64,000 nucleotides of DNA from Micromonospora sp. WMMA1363 (GTDB lineage Bacteria > Actinomycetota > Actinomycetes > Mycobacteriales > Micromonosporaceae), in contig NZ_JAUALB010000001.1 in the NCBI RefSeq assembly GCF_030345795.1, positions 62,001 through 126,000 of the forward strand, in the 5' to 3' direction. The translations under genes and the position numbers were made by a program. Shown here piece by piece: positions 59,843-64,000 of the stretch (position 1 is the stretch's first letter; each line of letters begins with the position of its first letter). Under the pieces are notes generated by a model, which worked only from the letters and a program-made list of their open reading frames with translations, was not told the DNA's origin and did not search any database.

Positions 59843-61423
59843 ATGACAGATACCCCCGGCCGTCCCCGAACACTTCTCCGCGGCGTACGTCGAATCGGAG
59901 GTCGCATACTCATGGTCTCCCTGAGCGCGAGCCTGGCGGCGGCGGTCACCCCCGCCTCGCCGGCGAACGCCGGCTCCTGGCAGGCCCGGACGTACCACGT
60001 CGACTGCCTGGCGGGCGACGATTCGGCCGACGGCATGCTGCCGAGCACCGCCTGGCGGTCGCTGGCGCGGGTCAACCAGGCCACCTTCGGCCCCGGCGAC
60101 TCGATCGTCTTCCGCCGGGGCACCACCTGCGAGGGTGTGCTGGAGCCGAATGGGTCGGGCACCCCGTCTGCGCCGATCAGGGTCGGGGCGTACGGCTACG
60201 GCCTTCGGCCGAAGATCGTCGCGCCGGGCACCCGGGCGGCCGTCTTCCTGCGCAACGTGCAGGGCTACGAGATCCGTGACCTTGAGGTGACCAACCCCGG
60301 GCCGGCCGACGGCACCGCTCGGGTCGGCATCTACGTGCTGCTGGAGGATTTCGGTATCGGCCGGCACTACCTGGTGCAGAACGTCCACGTGCACGATGTT
60401 CCGGGCTGTGACTGCCTGGACCCGGATCTGGAGAACAGCGGCGGTATCCTCTTCGAGGCCGCCGGCGACGCGGTGCCCACCGGCTTCGACCGGATCAAGG
60501 TGGCGGGCAACACCGTCAGCGGCGTGGACAACGTCGGTATCGGCACGCTCTCCAGCTGGTCCAAACGCGACCTGTTTCCCGGCGGGAGCAACCATTTCGT
60601 ACCGATGACGCACGTGCGGTTCCTCCGTAACGTGCTGTCCGACCTTGGTGGTGACGGCATCCTGGTGATGAACGGTGTCGACTCGCTGACCGCGCGCAAC
60701 AAGGTCGACGGCTTCGGCCTGCGGGCCGCCCAGTCGCACGCGGGGATCCTCGCCTACAACTCCGACCGTCCGGTGATGCAGCGTAACGAGATCACCGGCG
60801 GCGCCGCCTTCCCGCCGTCGTTCTCGCTCACCGTCGACGCCGGCAGTCAGGACCCGCTTTACCAGTACAACTACAGCCACGACAACGACGGGCCGTTCAT
60901 CCTGTTCTGCGCGTCGGAGGGGTCGCACGGCGACGGGGCGGTCATCCGCTACAACATCAGCGACAACGACAGGGACGTCGACCTCAACGGCTTCATCATC
61001 CCGGTGGTCGCGGCGGGCTGCGACAACGGGATCACCAACTCGAAGTTCTACAACAACACGATCTACGCGCCCAACGCGGAGAACCTGGCGGGCGCGTTCC
61101 CGCACACCTCGATCGCCTTCACCAACAACATCTTCTCCGGTAAGGAGACCGGCGCGCGAATCGACGACCCGGTGGGTGTCTACGACCACAACCTGTACCA
61201 CAACGTCACCGCCGTGGCGGCCAACACCACGAACGCGGTGAGCGGCGACCCGCTGTTCCGCGACCCGACCGTCGACCGGCCGGTCGGGTTCGGGCTCCGG
61301 TGCGGCTCGCCGGCCATCGGTGCGGGCGCGGCCGTGCCGGACAACGGCGGCCGCGATTTCTGGGGCAACCCGGTCACCGGCGACACGCCGAACATCGGCG
61401 CCTACGAGGGCCCCTGCCGGTAA
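59843..61423 (+). CDS. Secreted right-handed parallel beta-helix protein
   Basis: A 526-residue exported protein. The N-terminus has basic residues and a hydrophobic stretch (MVSLSASLAAAVTPASPANA) suitable for signal peptidase. The mature part starts with DDSADGMLPSTAWRSLARVN and continues in repeated strands (for example IYVLLEDFGIGRHYLVQNVH, NVGIGTLSSW, NGITNSKFYNNTIYAP), as in pectate-lyase-like beta-helix proteins. The end motif GNPVTGDTPNIGAYEGPC is common in this group. Four to six Cys may form disulfides. A polysaccharide lyase or hydrolase role is likely, but the substrate is unknown. It is followed by a strong terminator. Confidence 0.87.
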   Translation: MTDTPGRPRTLLRGVRRIGGRILMVSLSASLAAAVTPASPANAGSWQARTYHVDCLAGDDSADGMLPSTAWRSLARVNQATFGPGDSIVFRRGTTCEGVLEPNGSGTPSAPIRVGAYGYGLRPKIVAPGTRAAVFLRNVQGYEIRDLEVTNPGPADGTARVGIYVLLEDFGIGRHYLVQNVHVHDVPGCDCLDPDLENSGGILFEAAGDAVPTGFDRIKVAGNTVSGVDNVGIGTLSSWSKRDLFPGGSNHFVPMTHVRFLRNVLSDLGGDGILVMNGVDSLTARNKVDGFGLRAAQSHAGILAYNSDRPVMQRNEITGGAAFPPSFSLTVDAGSQDPLYQYNYSHDNDGPFILFCASEGSHGDGAVIRYNISDNDRDVDLNGFIIPVVAAGCDNGITNSKFYNNTIYAPNAENLAGAFPHTSIAFTNNIFSGKETGARIDDPVGVYDHNLYHNVTAVAANTTNAVSGDPLFRDPTVDRPVGFGLRCGSPAIGAGAAVPDNGGRDFWGNPVTGDTPNIGAYEGPCR

Positions 61424-61434
61424 CCGACCGCTCC

Positions 61435-61470
61435 CGGGCAGCCCCACCGCGCGAGCGGTGGGGCTGCCCG
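61435..61470 (+). terminator. Strong terminator after the beta-helix gene
   Basis: CGGGCAGCCCCACCGC (61435-61450) pairs perfectly with GCGGTGGGGCTGCCCG (61455-61470) around GCGA: a 16-bp stem starting 12 bases after the stop. It marks the probable end of the polyketide operon that starts at 53564. Confidence 0.9.
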
Positions 61471-61603
61471 CGGTTCCGTCCGGGTTGGGCTCCTGCTCCG
61501 CCGCCGGCCTGCGAATGGACCTGATCGTGCTGGCCCGGCCGGTGGGGTTGCCCCTCGACCCGCGATCGACCGGCAACCCATCGGCGATCATCATGCTGTC
61601 GGT

Positions 61604-63001
61604 ATGCGAGAAGCAACCCAGATTCTGATCATCGGTGGCGGCCCGGCGGGCTCCACCACGGCCGGCCTGCTGGCCCAGGAGGGCTTCCAGGTCACCCTGC
61701 TGGAGCGGGACCGCTTTCCTCGTTACCACATCGGAGAGTCGATTCTGCCGTCCTGTCGCCCGATCTTCGAGAAGCTGGGCGTCTGGGAGAAGATCGAGGC
61801 GCACGGGTTTCAGCCGAAGGGCGGCGCGTACTTCGCGTGGGGCCCGGAGGAGTGGGAGGTGCGCTTCACCGACCAGGGCTCCGACAACACCAACGCCTTC
61901 CAGGTCGTCCGCAGCGAATTCGACCAGATCCTGCTCGACCACGCGCGGGAACTCGGCGTCGAGGTGGTGGAGGGGGTCACCGTCCGTGACGTCGAGTTCG
62001 ACGGGGACCGGGCGGTCGCCGCCCAGTGGCAGGAGACGAAGAATGCCGACACCGGTGGCCGCATCACCTTCGACCAGCTGGTCGACGCCTCCGGGCGGGG
62101 CGGCGTCCTGGCCACCCGGCACCTGCACAGCCGCCGGTTCCACGACGTGTTCCGCAACGTCGCCGCCTGGTCGTACTGGAGGAACGCGCGGCCGCTGGGC
62201 AAGGGACCGGACGGGGCGATCGCGGTCTGCTCGGTGCCGAACGGCTGGTTCTGGGCGATACCGCTGCACGACGGGACGCTCAGCGTCGGCCTCGTGACCG
62301 GGCGGGACCTGTTCAACGACGGCCGGCAGCGGCTGGGCGGCATCCAGGCCGTCTACGACGAGGCCCTCGCCACCTGCCCGACCGTGCTGGAGATGCTCGA
62401 CGGTGCCGAGCGGGTCGCCGACACGAAGGTCGAGCAGGACTACTCGTACGTGTCGGAGACCTTCGCCGGGCCCGGCTACCTGCTCACCGGCGACGCGGCC
62501 TGCTTCCTGGACCCGTTGCTCTCCACCGGTGTGCACCTGGCCACCTACAGCGGGATGCTCGCCGCGGCCAGCATCTCCAGCGTGCTCCGTGGCGAGGTCG
62601 GCGAGGACCAGGCGGGACACTTCTACCAGACTGTCTACCGGCACGCCTACGAGCGGCTGCTGGTGCTGGTGTCGGTGTTCTACGAAAGCTACCGCGGCAA
62701 GGACTACCACTTCTACAACGCGCAGCGGCTCACCGGCGACGAGCGGGACCGCCTGCACCTGCAGGCGGCGTTCGACCGGATCATCACCGGCATCGCCGAC
62801 CTCAACGACGCCGAGCACGCGTACCAGCTGGTCCAGTCGCACCTGCACGGCGACACCAGCGGTGACCCCAACCCGCTGAACAACCTCAACCGGGTCCACG
62901 AGATGAAGCAGTCCCCGTTTCATCCCGACAACGCCGTGGCGGGCCTCTACCTGGCGTTGCACCCCCGACTCGGGCTGAAGCACCGGGAGCCGGCGGCCTG
63001 A
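61604..63001 (+). CDS. FAD-dependent halogenase-like oxidoreductase
   Basis: A 465-residue flavoprotein of the halogenase/monooxygenase class. The FAD motif is ILIIGGGPAGSTTAGLLAQE; K72 (PKGGAYF) fits the conserved lysine of flavin-dependent halogenases; W214-x-W216-x-I218-P219 (GWFWAIPL) is the halogenase signature; and GDAACFLDPLLSTGVHLATY contains the second FAD loop. This branch (CmlS/PltA-like) chlorinates carrier-bound or free aromatic substrates. It has its own leader after a terminator and sits beside the polyketide genes, so it may tailor that product. Confidence 0.88.
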   Translation: MREATQILIIGGGPAGSTTAGLLAQEGFQVTLLERDRFPRYHIGESILPSCRPIFEKLGVWEKIEAHGFQPKGGAYFAWGPEEWEVRFTDQGSDNTNAFQVVRSEFDQILLDHARELGVEVVEGVTVRDVEFDGDRAVAAQWQETKNADTGGRITFDQLVDASGRGGVLATRHLHSRRFHDVFRNVAAWSYWRNARPLGKGPDGAIAVCSVPNGWFWAIPLHDGTLSVGLVTGRDLFNDGRQRLGGIQAVYDEALATCPTVLEMLDGAERVADTKVEQDYSYVSETFAGPGYLLTGDAACFLDPLLSTGVHLATYSGMLAAASISSVLRGEVGEDQAGHFYQTVYRHAYERLLVLVSVFYESYRGKDYHFYNAQRLTGDERDRLHLQAAFDRIITGIADLNDAEHAYQLVQSHLHGDTSGDPNPLNNLNRVHEMKQSPFHPDNAVAGLYLALHPRLGLKHREPAA

Positions 63002-63010
63002 TCCCACCCT

Positions 63011-63040
63011 CGCCCCACCTCCCCCAGCGGAGGTGGGGCG
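63011..63040. terminator. Terminator between convergent halogenase-like and LLM genes
   Basis: CGCCCCACCTCC pairs with GGAGGTGGGGCG around CCCAGC: a 12-bp perfect stem, 10 bases after the halogenase-like stop. Confidence 0.85.
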
Positions 63041-63083
63041 TCGTCGGGCTCAGCCGGCGCGGACGGCGCCGCGGCCCGCCGGG

Positions 63084-64000
63084 TCAGGCCGTCGTCGCCC
63101 GGTGCAACCGGCGGAGCAGGCCCGCCGGGTCGGCCAGCGGCGGCAGCGCCGCCAGGATGCCGGACACCCCGACCTCCGCCAGCCGGCGCAGGTGGGCGCC
63201 GACCTCGCCTTCGGTTCCGGTGATCCCGGTCAGCTGCAGAGCCAGGTCGACCAGACCCAACTCCGCCAGCAGCCGCGCGTTCTTGCCGCCGACCGTGTGG
63301 TCCCACACGTCGTAGCGCCGCTCCATCTCCTCCACCGCGGGCAGCAGCTCGGGCGGGACGGTGGAGCGCATGTGCGGTGACTTCAACCGCAGCGCCACGT
63401 CCGAGGCGAGCGCGGCGCCGATCTCGGCGTTCGCCTCGGCCTGGCTGTCCTGGACCGAGACGAAGCTGAAGCCCCACACCCGCACCGCGTCCGGATCCCG
63501 ACCGGCGGCTTCGGCGGCGGCTCGGACCTGGGCCACCTTGCGGGCCACCCGCTCGGTGGACATGCCGATGGTGGTCACCACGCCGTCGGCCAGCTCGCCG
63601 GCGAGCCGCAGGCTCTTCGGGTAGTCGGCGGCCACCAGCACCGGCACGTCCCGGACCCGGTCCAGCGGCTCGGTGTCGAAGCCGTCCACCCGGGCCGACC
63701 CGCCGCGCAGCACGGCCCGTACCGCGGTCACGTAGTCGCGCAGCTCGCGCGGGGTGGCCACCGGGGACCGGCCGACGATCCGCCGGACGCTGCCGCCGTT
63801 GCCGACCGCGAGCATCGCCCGGCCGCCGGTCACCTGGTCCAGGGTCGAGATCGCGGTGGCGGTCGCCGCCGGGTGGCGGAAGAACGGCGTCGTCACCATC
63901 GGGGCCAGCGTCGCCCGTCGCGTCTCGTACGCCGCGACGGTGAGCGACACGTACATCTCGTAGGCGCGGGCCGGTGTGTCGCCGACCCCGATGACGTCGT
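63084..64000 (-). CDS. F420-dependent luciferase-like (LLM) oxidoreductase, partial at window edge
   Basis: At least 305 residues; the 5' end lies outside the window because the frame continues upstream of the internal Met with DVIGVGDTPARAYEM. LLM features are AISTLDQVTGGRAMLAVGNG, LAADYPKSLRLAGELADGVV-type sequence (VLVAADYPKSLRLAGELAD) and the closing VGAHLRRLAEVGVSGIL. It probably uses F420 or FMN to oxidise or reduce an unknown substrate. It is convergent with the halogenase-like gene, so it is probably outside the polyketide cluster. Confidence 0.88.
   Translation of the reverse strand, partial: DVIGVGDTPARAYEMYVSLTVAAYETRRATLAPMVTTPFFRHPAATATAISTLDQVTGGRAMLAVGNGGSVRRIVGRSPVATPRELRDYVTAVRAVLRGGSARVDGFDTEPLDRVRDVPVLVAADYPKSLRLAGELADGVVTTIGMSTERVARKVAQVRAAAEAAGRDPDAVRVWGFSFVSVQDSQAEANAEIGAALASDVALRLKSPHMRSTVPPELLPAVEEMERRYDVWDHTVGGKNARLLAELGLVDLALQLTGITGTEGEVGAHLRRLAEVGVSGILAALPPLADPAGLLRRLHRATTA

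Noticed and set aside
59549..63007. Second very long minus-strand open frame opposite the beta-helix and halogenase-like genes
   Set aside because: Same codon-mirror effect; no recognisable motif, and the opposite strand encodes well-supported proteins bounded by terminators.

Overview
The window looks like chromosomal DNA from a high-GC actinomycete of the family Micromonosporaceae (Micromonospora/Salinispora type). The supporting signs are very high GC, frequent GTG starts, four-base ATGA/GTGA/TGATG gene overlaps, the coproporphyrin-dependent haem route (HemY plus ChdC/HemQ), F420-dependent luciferase-like enzymes, a mycothiol-type DinB-fold protein, an actinobacterial BsaP partner for biotin synthase, and a whiE-like spore-pigment type II polyketide locus. 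The genus is an inference; no rRNA is present.

Layout. 1-4.4 kb: end of hemE, then hemY and chdC, followed by a convergent ccdA/thioredoxin-lipoprotein pair and a Cys-rich small protein. 4.5-16.7 kb: mixed housekeeping and secreted functions (CBM48-like protein, AA10 LPMO, DUF305 lipoprotein, MsrB, LigD-type polymerase, LigC-type ligase, secreted peptidase, two GNATs, an AlkA-type glycosylase) ending in an ECF sigma/anti-sigma pair. 16.9-24.3 kb: a leftward operon herA-sbcD-sbcC-nurA followed by a spermidine-synthase-like gene; this is the archaeal HerA-Mre11-Rad50-NurA gene order. 24.6-36.5 kb: membrane hydrolase, RibD-like reductase, LacI regulator, acyl-CoA dehydrogenase/kinase-like pair, two ACT-domain proteins (one fused to GNAT), and an aldehyde dehydrogenase. 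36.5-39.9 kb: biotin genes bioB-bsaP and, divergently, bioF-bioD. 39.9-47.0 kb: P450, methyltransferase, TetR, three tRNA genes (Gly-Cys-Val), and an oxidoreductase/DUF1772/LLM operon.

47.2-63.0 kb is a type II polyketide locus. The core (cyclase, cupin, KS-alpha, KS-beta, aromatase, FAD monooxygenase) resembles whiE spore-pigment loci. It differs in four ways: a second, divergent KS/CLF-like pair; no free-standing acyl carrier protein; an ACP domain fused to the C-terminus of an SGNH-hydrolase-like protein; and added TenA-like, beta-helix, halogenase-like and glycosyltransferase genes.

Two patterns cut across the window. Four unrelated genes (chdC, the Cys-rich protein gene, bioD, the luxR-type gene) carry tandem duplications that span their own stop codons. 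Five genes carry six apparent single-base indels, several of them in G or C runs; sequencing error is a serious alternative to real gene decay.
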